From: Candidatus Arcticimaribacter sp. | GTDB taxonomy: Bacteria; Bacteroidota; Bacteroidia; Flavobacteriales; Flavobacteriaceae | Length of the DNA: 12,597 bases | Assembly (NCBI GenBank): GCA_011526275.1 | Contig: WTJP01000069.1 | Span: forward strand, 9,367-21,963 | Direction: 5' to 3' | Shown here: positions 1 through 6,908 of the stretch, piece by piece | How positions within the stretch are numbered: the stretch's first letter is position 1 | Layout: every line of letters starts with the position of its first letter | Notes under the pieces: model-generated | What the model was told of the DNA's origin: nothing | The model's input: the letters and a program-made list of their open reading frames with translations, nothing else | The model's database searches: none | Position numbers and translations under genes: made by a program

Positions 1-1453
1 AGAGGTCTTCAAAATCTCCATAGACAAGGGTTAAATGCGCTTTGCGAAAGGCGATTATTTTACGGTAGTAGTGTAAAATGGAATTGGGATCGTTCTCTGC
101 GGCCGCTACATTAATCGAAGGGTAATTTTCATTGACCGGAATCCAAGGTTTTCCCGCCGTAAATCCAGCTTGGGGAGTGGCATCCCACTGCATGGGTGTA
201 CGTGCATTATCGCGGCTTTGCCAATGCACGGCTTTTAAGAATTTATCCATGTCTTTGCCCGCTGCTTCGGCTGCTTTCCAAGCGTTGCGGGTTTCCACAT
301 CGTCATACGAATCAATACTATCGTGGGCAACATTGGTCATGCCAATTTCATCTCCTTGATAGACATAAGGCGTTCCCCGTAGCGTCAATAATAAAGTGGC
401 TAAAAGCTTGGCCGACATGAGTCGGTACTCTCCATCGTTTCCAAAGCGGGAAACAATGCGAGAGAAGTCGTGATTCCCTAAAAAGATACTGTTCCAGCCG
501 TCTGCTGCTAAGGCTTCATCCCATTGACGAAAAATGGCTTTAAAGCGGATAAAATCTAGCGGAACGGGATCGTATTTTCCTTCTGGCCCAAAATCGATGG
601 TCAAATGATCAAAATGAAAAACCATGTTGAGTTCCTTCTCAGCTGCCGACACATAACGCGGACCGTGTTCCAAATTCACTCCAGGTCCTTCCCCAACGGT
701 AACAATATCGTATTTAGAGAGTACCTCGCGATTCATTTCTTTTAAAAACTCGTGCACCCTTGGGCCGTTGGAATAAACCTTTTCCATTACATCAATAAAA
801 GACATGTCTTGGGGCACATCAGCAAAGGCAAGGCGCTTAGAAATCAAAGAAATTACGTCCATACGGAAACCGTCTACTCCTTTGGCCAACCAAAAATCAA
901 CAATAGCGTAAACCTCTTGCCGCACTTTGGGATTTTCCCAGTTCAAATCGGGTTGCTTTTGGGTGTAGAGGTGGAGAAAATATTCTTCGGTAGCCTCGTT
1001 CCACTTCCACACACTCCCATTAAAAACCGATTGCCAATTGTTGGGCAATTGGTTTGGGTCATTCCCCCGCCAGATGTAATAATCGTGATAGGGGTTGTCT
1101 TTGCTTTTCTTGGCCTCTTGAAACCATTGGTGCTCGTCGGAAGAGTGGTTGACGACCAAATCCATGATTAATTTTAACCCGCGTTTACGCATGGCTGCGA
1201 GCAGGCGATCGAAACTTTCATTCCCGCCAAATTCCTCGCTTATTTTTCTATAGTCGGAAATGTCATAGCCATTATCGTCGTTCGGCGATTGATAAATGGG
1301 ACACAACCACAACATGGTCACCCCCAACGATTGAATATAATCCAACTGCTCAATGATTCCTTCGATATCGCCTAAACCATTCCCGGTAGTGTCTTTATAG
1401 GAACGGGGGTAAATTTGATAGACGACCCCTTCTTTCCACCATTTTCTTTCCAT
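1..1453 (-). CDS. malL: GH13 oligo-1,6-glucosidase / alpha-glucosidase, 3' end cut by the window
   Basis: An intracellular-type retaining glycoside hydrolase of family GH13 that releases glucose from the non-reducing end of short alpha-glucosides. I translated 484 codons from the ATG at 1453 to the left edge; no stop is reached. The start MERKWWKEGVVYQIYPRS is the usual family start. Conserved regions follow in order: DLVVNH (98-103), GFRMDV with nucleophile D199, the acid/base in GEG at E255, and NHD with D329. These three positions coincide with the catalytic Asp199/Glu255/Asp329 numbering known for the Bacillus cereus oligo-1,6-glucosidase, so there are almost no indels up to there. Val200 after the nucleophile is the residue associated with alpha-1,6 preference; maltases usually carry Ala or Thr. 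About 75 residues, mainly the C-terminal beta domain, are missing against a ~560-aa relative. No signal peptide. It lies 10 bp behind the symporter gene, probably in one operon. The exact substrate is inferred. Confidence 0.93.
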   Translation of the reverse strand, partial: MERKWWKEGVVYQIYPRSYKDTTGNGLGDIEGIIEQLDYIQSLGVTMLWLCPIYQSPNDDNGYDISDYRKISEEFGGNESFDRLLAAMRKRGLKLIMDLVVNHSSDEHQWFQEAKKSKDNPYHDYYIWRGNDPNQLPNNWQSVFNGSVWKWNEATEEYFLHLYTQKQPDLNWENPKVRQEVYAIVDFWLAKGVDGFRMDVISLISKRLAFADVPQDMSFIDVMEKVYSNGPRVHEFLKEMNREVLSKYDIVTVGEGPGVNLEHGPRYVSAAEKELNMVFHFDHLTIDFGPEGKYDPVPLDFIRFKAIFRQWDEALAADGWNSIFLGNHDFSRIVSRFGNDGEYRLMSAKLLATLLLTLRGTPYVYQGDEIGMTNVAHDSIDSYDDVETRNAWKAAEAAGKDMDKFLKAVHWQSRDNARTPMQWDATPQAGFTAGKPWIPVNENYPSINVAAAENDPNSILHYYRKIIAFRKAHLTLVYGDFEDL

Positions 1454-1463
1454 CAATTCTCTT

Positions 1464-3035
1464 CTATTTTAAAACAAAAAACAAGCTCAATATGCAGAGG
1501 AACAAAAGTAAGGCCCAGTACTGATAGTTTTGGTACCAAGCTAAGCCTTCATTCTCTTGATTTATCAACGCTTTCTTAAATGTAAATCGCTCGATAACCT
1601 CTTGTGTTGGGGCAGGTGCGGTTTGACTGAATGCAATGAAAAGGAGTGTGGATACCCCCACCACTATACCTGCTGTTATGGTGAAGTGAACGGTCCACCA
1701 GCCCATTTGCTGGAAAACAAAAAAGGCAATGCCCAGCAAGGTCCCCAGGGCCAAGGTCATAAATGCGCCTTGCCCATTTCCGCGAGGATAAAAGACCCCC
1801 ACTAAAAAGAGCACAACAATGGGAGGAACAAAGATGGTGTACATCTGTTGTAAATAGACCCAAATCCCACCAAAGTTCTCGATCATTGGCGCCCAAACTG
1901 CCGCAATTATCATCAAGACAAAAGTGGAAATACGGCCGTAATTGAGGATTTGTTTTGCACTTAAATTCGGGTTTTTAGGCTGAATAAAGTCAACGACTAC
2001 AAGGGTCGAAGAAGAATTTAAAGTAGAGTCAACACTCGACATAATGGCCGAAATAAGTCCGGCTAAAACCAAGCCAACCAAACCGGTGGGCAAAGCATCC
2101 ACCACTATGGTAGGGTACACCATGTCGGGGTTTTCAATTCCCTCATACAAACTAATCGCCATGGCGCCGGGAATGACCATAATAAAGAGGGGAATAAGCT
2201 TAAGGAAACCGCCCAATAATACGCCCCAACGCGCGTGTTTTAGATCTTTAGCTCCCAATACCCGCTGAACGATATATTGGTTAGTGGACCAATACCAAAA
2301 GCCCAACAGCGGCACTCCTAGGAACAATCCGGGCCAAGGCAGGGTGCTGTCCCCCAAAGGGCGATAGATGGAAAAATGTCCCTCGGGAGCTGCTGCGAGA
2401 ACCGCTTCCATGGAGAAATCCATTTGCTCAAACAAGGTGTAGGTCAAAACACTACTCCCCAAAATCAAGACAATGGCTTGGAGGGTATCGGTGTAAACCA
2501 CCGCTTTCAACCCACCAAAGGCGGTGTAAATTCCAGCAAAAAAAGCCAGCGCTAGGGTGGTTTGCCAAATCACGATATCGGGGAAAAAGGTTTTTAAAAC
2601 GATGGCACCAGCATACAGTCCCCCTGCCGTTTCTACCAAAATGCTGGTTAAAATGGTGACTACCGAGAAAAAGACTTGAGACCGACGATCGAATCGCTGC
2701 CCCAAAAACTCGGGAATGGTGGTGATTTTCGCATTTAAATAGAGCGGGACAAAGACAAAAGCAGCAATGATGAGGGGTATCCCCGAAATCCATTCATAAA
2801 CCGATTGGACAATTCCGCTAGAATAAGCAGCGCCTGTTAATCCAATGATGGTGGAACTGGAAATATTGGACGCAAATAAGGAGAATCCAATAACCCCCCA
2901 GGTTAAGGTTCTTCCGCCTAAAAACAAATCCTCACTTGAACTGGTTTGTCGGGCTACCCATAGACCCAAGCCAACTACCACAATAAAATAAAGGACAATG
3001 ACCGCGAGGTCAATACTGCTTATTACTTCTTCCAT
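1464..3035 (-). CDS. sglT: Na+/solute symporter (SSF family, SGLT-like sugar transporter)
   Basis: A 523-aa inner-membrane protein of the sodium:solute symporter family, the usual length for bacterial SGLT-type carriers, with about 14 hydrophobic segments. Visible landmarks: the first core helix with the unwound region around FASNISSSTIIG (54-65), the SSF signature GGLKAVVYTDTLQ (174-186), the sugar-transporter stretch WYWSTNQYIVQRVLGAK (247-263), and the Na2-site helix with SAIMSSVDSTLNS (329-341), where S333 and S334 match the serines that bind Na+ in vSGLT. The WYW.TNQ.IVQR element is typical of the SGLT branch rather than of proline or pantothenate carriers, so a hexose or short glucoside is the likely substrate (inference). 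It is transcribed with the GH13 gene 10 bp downstream, which supports import of a sugar that is then hydrolysed. No SusC/SusD pair is visible in the window. The sglT symbol is at family level only. Confidence 0.93.
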   Translation of the reverse strand: MEEVISSIDLAVIVLYFIVVVGLGLWVARQTSSSEDLFLGGRTLTWGVIGFSLFASNISSSTIIGLTGAAYSSGIVQSVYEWISGIPLIIAAFVFVPLYLNAKITTIPEFLGQRFDRRSQVFFSVVTILTSILVETAGGLYAGAIVLKTFFPDIVIWQTTLALAFFAGIYTAFGGLKAVVYTDTLQAIVLILGSSVLTYTLFEQMDFSMEAVLAAAPEGHFSIYRPLGDSTLPWPGLFLGVPLLGFWYWSTNQYIVQRVLGAKDLKHARWGVLLGGFLKLIPLFIMVIPGAMAISLYEGIENPDMVYPTIVVDALPTGLVGLVLAGLISAIMSSVDSTLNSSSTLVVVDFIQPKNPNLSAKQILNYGRISTFVLMIIAAVWAPMIENFGGIWVYLQQMYTIFVPPIVVLFLVGVFYPRGNGQGAFMTLALGTLLGIAFFVFQQMGWWTVHFTITAGIVVGVSTLLFIAFSQTAPAPTQEVIERFTFKKALINQENEGLAWYQNYQYWALLLFLCILSLFFVLK

Positions 3036-3087
3036 CTGTCAAAATTTGTCTGAATATACGGGATTTTAAGAAATGAAATTATTGTGT

Positions 3088-3095
3088 TTACTTTG
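3088..3095 (+). promoter_or_regulatory. Possible -7 element of the DUF5916 gene
   Basis: The bases TTACTTTG resemble the Bacteroidota -7 consensus TAnnTTTG, with one mismatch at the second base. They end 15 bases before the ATG at 3111. I found no TTG -33 element at 17-23 bases, so this is weak. Confidence 0.2.
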
Positions 3096-3110
3096 AGAAA
3101 AATACATTCG

Positions 3111-5312
3111 ATGCAAACTTATCGACTCCTTGCCCTCTGCTTGCTTCTTTCCGTCTTTGCTTTTGCTCAAAACGGGAATCTCCCCAACCGCCCTAAGCTA
3201 GAAATCAAAACTTTAACAGAAGACCCTGTGATGGATGGGAATGTGATCGATGATGCCGTTTGGCAAGGCATTGCACCCATTACCGATTTGGTACAAGTTA
3301 CTCCCAATTACGGAGCAGCAGTAAGTGAAGCCACGCATATTCGCCTAGGCTTTACCAATAAAATGGTTTATGTCGCCGTTGTTTGCTTCGACACTACCCC
3401 TGAAAATATTGTGGTATCGGATTCCAGACGAGATGCCGACTTGAGCGATGAAGACAGTTTCCTCTTCATTTTTGATACCTATAACGACCAGCAAAACGGT
3501 TTCCTCTTTGGTACCAATGCCGATGCCATGCAATTCGATGCGCAAATCGACAATGAAGGGGCCGGTAACTTTAACAACAACCGTCAACAAGGCGGAGTGG
3601 TTGGGGGAACCAATATCAACTGGGACGCTTCTTGGGAAGTTAAAACCCAACGGGGGGAGTACGGTTGGAGTGCAGAATTTGCCATTCCCTTGCGGTCTTT
3701 GCGTTTTGGTGCAGGAAAAAACAAAACCTGGGGCGTCAATTTTCAACGAAACATTGCCAAAAACAGCGAGGTGGCCTACTGGGCATCGCTCCCACTTGGC
3801 TTTGATATCAAACGCGTTTCGGTGGCCGGGAAAGTTTCCGGTATGGAGTTGAAAAACCCGAAAAACCTAAAAGTGATCCCCTACCTGATTGGGCAACACA
3901 GCCGCGACAAAGCCACCACGCCTACCACCAATTCTACACAAGGAGATGCCGGAGCCGACATTAAATACAGTCTAACACCGGGACTCACTTTAGACCTCAC
4001 CTACAATACTGATTTTGCACAGGTTGAAGTCGACGAACAACAAATCAACCTTGACCGATTCAACCTCTTTTTCCCAGAGAAACGGGCTTTTTTCTTGGAA
4101 AATGCAGGGCAATTTACCGTAGGAAGCCCTGGGGAAGTAGACTTGTTCTTTAGCCGCCGTATTGGTATTGGTAACGATGGGGAATTAGTGCCCATTATTG
4201 GGGGTGGAAGAATATCCGGTAAAATTGGACAGACCAATGTGGGCTTACTCAACATGGTCACCGAAGCTGTGGAAGCGCAAGACATCGCGCGAAACAACTT
4301 CTCGGTTGCTCGGGTGAACCACAACTTTTCCAACAGTCGTTCTTCGCTGGGTGGAATTTTTGTTGGGAAAAACGAGCTGGGTAATGCAAGTGATGCTTAC
4401 AATCGTGTTTTTGCAGTCGATGGAAAATTAGGGATTGGTAAAAAAGCAATCATCAGCGGTTTTCTCTCGAAAAGCAATAGCCCAGAAATCACGGCTGACG
4501 ATCATGCCTTTCAATTAAAAGCAAATTACAACTGGGACGGCTGGCGAATAAGTGCTGGTTATACCGAGGTGGGTGAAGGCTTTAACCCAGAAGTAGGTTT
4601 CCTGATGCGCACTGCTTTTAAAAAGAATGAATTCTTGATTTTCAAGCAATGGAGAACCAAAAACCTAGGGCCTATTTTTGAAGTGCGCCCGCATGTTTCG
4701 CACTACAGCTTTCGGGATTTCGACAACCGTTTAGTGAGTAGTTTCCTCCACGTGGACAACCACTGGGTGTGGCCAAGTGGCTTTGAAATTCACACCGGAA
4801 TCAACTTTAGAACGGAAGGGGTTTTCGCTCCTTTTCAATTGACCGGCGTCACGATTCCTGAGGGGGAGTACAAGCACCAAGAATTTCAATTTGTCTTACA
4901 AACCAACCCCAACAAAGCGATCAATTTTTACAACCGCAGTATTCTTGGCGGCTATTACGGGGGAAATCGAATTCAATTGGGGAATCGCATGAATGTTCGC
5001 TTGGGCGATAAATTTGTCACTGCCCTCAATGTCAACTATAACCATTTGGAATTGGAAAACGGGACCATTGAAGCTTTTGTCTCTGGCGCGCGATTGACCT
5101 ACTCTTTTACTCCACAAATGTTTGTGCAAAGTTTGTTTCAATACAACAACATCACCAATATTACTTCGGTAAATGCGCGTTTTGGTTGGCTGCAAACGGC
5201 CAATGCAGGACTGTTTGTGGTGTTGAATTTAGTGCGAGACACCGACTGGAACGACCCTTTAGACAATCAGATTTTCTCCATCAAATACTCCTATCAATTT
5301 GATGTGCTCTAG
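3111..5312 (+). CDS. CBM9-like / DUF5916 outer-membrane beta-barrel protein
   Basis: A 733-aa exported protein. I chose the ATG at 3111 over an in-frame GTG at 3084, because a clean signal peptide begins there: MQTYRLL, a hydrophobic run, then ...FAFA cleaved before Q20. Residues ~30-215 form a carbohydrate-binding-module-9-like domain, opening with DPVMDGNVIDDAVWQ and containing the DSFLFIFDTYNDQQNGFLFGTN region. The rest is the DUF5916 region. Its hallmark is the segment near 281-335, with NTDFAQVEVDEQQINLDRF and FFPEKRAFFLENAGQF, followed by alternating amphipathic strands to a C-terminal IKYSYQFDV strand that looks like an outer-membrane barrel end. The family is common in Bacteroidota and has no established function. 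Despite the CBM9-like name, carbohydrate binding is not shown here. It is divergent from the symporter (75 bp between the starts), so a link to sugar use is possible but unproven. Confidence 0.9.
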   Translation: MQTYRLLALCLLLSVFAFAQNGNLPNRPKLEIKTLTEDPVMDGNVIDDAVWQGIAPITDLVQVTPNYGAAVSEATHIRLGFTNKMVYVAVVCFDTTPENIVVSDSRRDADLSDEDSFLFIFDTYNDQQNGFLFGTNADAMQFDAQIDNEGAGNFNNNRQQGGVVGGTNINWDASWEVKTQRGEYGWSAEFAIPLRSLRFGAGKNKTWGVNFQRNIAKNSEVAYWASLPLGFDIKRVSVAGKVSGMELKNPKNLKVIPYLIGQHSRDKATTPTTNSTQGDAGADIKYSLTPGLTLDLTYNTDFAQVEVDEQQINLDRFNLFFPEKRAFFLENAGQFTVGSPGEVDLFFSRRIGIGNDGELVPIIGGGRISGKIGQTNVGLLNMVTEAVEAQDIARNNFSVARVNHNFSNSRSSLGGIFVGKNELGNASDAYNRVFAVDGKLGIGKKAIISGFLSKSNSPEITADDHAFQLKANYNWDGWRISAGYTEVGEGFNPEVGFLMRTAFKKNEFLIFKQWRTKNLGPIFEVRPHVSHYSFRDFDNRLVSSFLHVDNHWVWPSGFEIHTGINFRTEGVFAPFQLTGVTIPEGEYKHQEFQFVLQTNPNKAINFYNRSILGGYYGGNRIQLGNRMNVRLGDKFVTALNVNYNHLELENGTIEAFVSGARLTYSFTPQMFVQSLFQYNNITNITSVNARFGWLQTANAGLFVVLNLVRDTDWNDPLDNQIFSIKYSYQFDVL

Positions 5313-5319
5313 AGGAGCA
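5305..5319. terminator. Small hairpin between convergent stop codons
   Basis: TGCTC-TAGAG-GAGCA forms a perfect 5-bp stem that includes the TAG stop of the DUF5916 gene and abuts the TAA stop (5320-5322) of the opposing gene. There is no T tract on either strand, so it is at best a weak bidirectional terminator. Confidence 0.3.
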
Positions 5320-5727
5320 TTAGTGGCGGAAGAATTGCTCTTCGGTAATCTTCTTGTAATTGATGTTCTGTTTGGGATCGTAAAAGAACTGAAAGGTGTG
5401 CTTCTCTCCAAAGTTGATCACCGTGCGTTCAAAATCCTCAAAGTAAAATTCTTTGGCTTTAAACTGCACATAGAAACGCGTAATGGGCATATCGACAAAG
5501 GTGTGCTCCTCTTTGGTGCGAATGTACACATGTCTTAGGTACTCGTCATACTGCCCACGAACCAAGGCGATAATGTCATGGTCCGTTTCATTGGAAATGA
5601 TCAAGGTAGAGTTGGAGTTTTTGTGAATCACATCTTCGGGAAAACGATGTTCGAAAGTAGCATCACCTGTTTGCCCGCGTTGCGCAAAAACCAATACCGG
5701 AAAAAGTAAAAAAAGTAGGTGTTTCAT
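5320..5727 (-). CDS. Small secreted hypothetical protein
   Basis: A 135-aa protein that I do not recognise. The start MKHLLFLLFPVLVFAQ is a short type I signal peptide with likely cleavage after A15, leaving a mature protein of about 120 residues. The mature part is rich in beta-prone and charged/aromatic residues: STLIISNETDHDIIALVRG (~40-58), then HTFVDMPITRFYVQF and EFYFEDFERT, ending KKITEEQFFRH. This could be a single small beta-sandwich in the periplasm or on the surface (inference). There are no cysteines, no lipobox and no catalytic motif that I can name. The signal peptide, the convergent fit with the DUF5916 gene (7 bp between the stops) and the absence of any other candidate on either strand make it a real gene. 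A bare TACCTTG (5733-5739, minus) sits just before the start and could be a -7 element, but the leader would then be almost absent. Confidence 0.75.
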   Translation of the reverse strand: MKHLLFLLFPVLVFAQRGQTGDATFEHRFPEDVIHKNSNSTLIISNETDHDIIALVRGQYDEYLRHVYIRTKEEHTFVDMPITRFYVQFKAKEFYFEDFERTVINFGEKHTFQFFYDPKQNINYKKITEEQFFRH

Positions 5728-5798
5728 AACAGCAAGGTAAATAATTTTAAAAATGGAAGCCTATCCCAGCTTTATTTTAACACATTTTTAGAAGCTGT

Positions 5799-6782
5799 TT
5801 AGCTTTCTTGTGGGAAGCGAATCCCTGCCTTTTCCCTGATTTCGTCTAGGAGAGAAATCAAATTCAAGCTATCGCGATGCGACCACAGACTGCTCTCTTT
5901 TTGGTTTTCCTTTAAACAAAAGTGTACTTCTTGAATCTCGTGTACATAGCCCAAGCCCTGCTTGGGGTGGGTCGCTGTGGTTTCCTGCCCTGCTGCGTTT
6001 AAGGTAAAAGACTCCGTTTCGTGCCAGATGGGGTGTATGGTCGCTTCACCTGTTGTGCCAAAGAGTTTGGCTTCCATTTTTAGCGGATGTGCCAAACCGC
6101 TATACAACTGTGCTTGAGCTTGAGGATAATGGAAAATGATACTGGTTTGAATCTCGGTGCCTTGTGCATTAAAGTGAGCCTTTGCGATGATTTCTTCGGG
6201 CATTCCCAAAAAGAAGTAAGCGAGAAAAACAGGATAAATCCCGATGTCTAAAAGCGAACCGCCACCTAAAGCCGTATTTAAAATTCTTCCATCGGGATCT
6301 TCGTCCAATCGCGCCATGGAAAAGGAGGCTTGAATGTGGCGCAAATCGCCTATTTTCTCATCTTCTACCTCTATTTTGAGGGCTCTTAAAGCCGGGTTAA
6401 AACGCGACCAAAGTGCTTCCATAAAGAAGACATTATTCCCCTGCGCCAATGCAATCATTTCCTTTACTTCTCGCGCATTAATTCCCAAGGGTTTTTCACA
6501 AAGAACCGCCTTTCCTGCGGCTAGAGCTGCACAACTGTGGGCGTGATGATCGGTGTGGACTCCGGCAATGTAAATAACCTCAACCTTTTCGTCTTGATAG
6601 AGAGAAGAGTAATCGCCATAGGCGACAGTTGCTCCATGTGTTTGGGCGAAGGCAAGGGCACGTTCTTTAGATGAAGAGGCAACAGCGGTTAATTCAGCAG
6701 AAGAAACCAAGGCTAAATCGCGGGCAAATTTATGGGCTATTTTTCCCAATCCTAAAATGCCCCAGTGTATTTTATTTGTCAT
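5799..6782 (-). CDS. Gfo/Idh/MocA family oxidoreductase (dihydrodiol dehydrogenase-like)
   Basis: A cytosolic NAD(P)-dependent dehydrogenase of 327 aa, the usual family length. The N-terminal Rossmann fold starts at once (MTNKIHWGILGLGKIAHKF, nucleotide loop G11-L-G-K-I-A16). The signature CEKPLGIN has E96-K97-P98, where the lysine is the conserved catalytic-centre residue. The C-terminal domain carries MEALWSRFNP (121-130) and GGGSLLDIGIYP (173-184). The MEALW.RF.P and GGGSLLDIG.YP pair resembles dimeric dihydrodiol dehydrogenases and D-xylose dehydrogenases, so a sugar or cyclic diol is a plausible substrate (inference). The reading frame stays open for 51 more codons upstream to 6935, but that would overlap the start of the divergent fadH-like gene and puts nothing conserved before the Rossmann start, so I chose ATG 6782. 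No other sugar-pathway gene is adjacent on the same strand. Confidence 0.88.
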   Translation of the reverse strand: MTNKIHWGILGLGKIAHKFARDLALVSSAELTAVASSSKERALAFAQTHGATVAYGDYSSLYQDEKVEVIYIAGVHTDHHAHSCAALAAGKAVLCEKPLGINAREVKEMIALAQGNNVFFMEALWSRFNPALRALKIEVEDEKIGDLRHIQASFSMARLDEDPDGRILNTALGGGSLLDIGIYPVFLAYFFLGMPEEIIAKAHFNAQGTEIQTSIIFHYPQAQAQLYSGLAHPLKMEAKLFGTTGEATIHPIWHETESFTLNAAGQETTATHPKQGLGYVHEIQEVHFCLKENQKESSLWSHRDSLNLISLLDEIREKAGIRFPQES

Positions 6783-6810
6783 AAAGCAGGGGTATGATTT
6801 GAATCTTATC

Positions 6811-6818
6811 CGAAGATA
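6811..6818 (-). promoter_or_regulatory. Possible -7 element of the Gfo/Idh/MocA gene
   Basis: Read on the minus strand this is TATCTTCG, one base from TAnnTTTG. It lies 28 bases upstream of the ATG at 6782, a normal leader length. No TTG -33 box is found at the usual distance, so support is partial. Confidence 0.3.
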
Positions 6819-6854
6819 CAAAACCTTTGGTCGATTAATTAAATTACAATTCAA

Positions 6855-6884
6855 TTGGGCAGAAAGGAAAAAAAATGTAGCTTG
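6855..6884 (+). promoter_or_regulatory. Possible promoter of the fadH-like gene
   Basis: TTG at 6855-6857 is followed after 20 bases by TAGCTTG (6878-6884), a degenerate match to the Bacteroidota TTG / TAnnTTTG promoter. The -7 box overlaps the left arm of the 7-bp dyad described separately, and the gene starts 24 bases later. Confidence 0.3.
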
Positions 6885-6903
6885 AAAAAAATTGTTAGCT
6901 ACA
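6876..6903. promoter_or_regulatory. 7-bp inverted repeat before the fadH-like gene (operator or leader hairpin)
   Basis: TGTAGCT (6876-6882) and AGCTACA (6897-6903) are exact reverse complements separated by 14 A/T-rich bases, ending 5 bases before the ATG at 6909. The site overlaps the putative -7 box, so a repressor bound here would block transcription. Alternatively the RNA could fold and hide the start region. The spacing and arm length suit a dimeric regulator, but the regulator is unknown. Confidence 0.35.
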
Positions 6904-6908
6904 CTATT

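Noticed and set aside
752..1171. 139-codon open frame on the plus strand
   Set aside because: Lies antisense within the GH13 gene, whose conserved catalytic motifs are on the minus strand; the product shows no domain.
3084..3110. In-frame GTG start giving 9 more residues on the DUF5916 protein
   Set aside because: The ATG at 3111 begins directly at a normal signal peptide; the extension would add residues in front of it and overlap the possible -7 element.
5791..5807. Imperfect hairpin AAGCT-GTTT-AGCTT at the stop of the Gfo/Idh/MocA gene
   Set aside because: Only 5 bp, overlaps the coding end and has no T tract in the direction of transcription, so it is not called a terminator.
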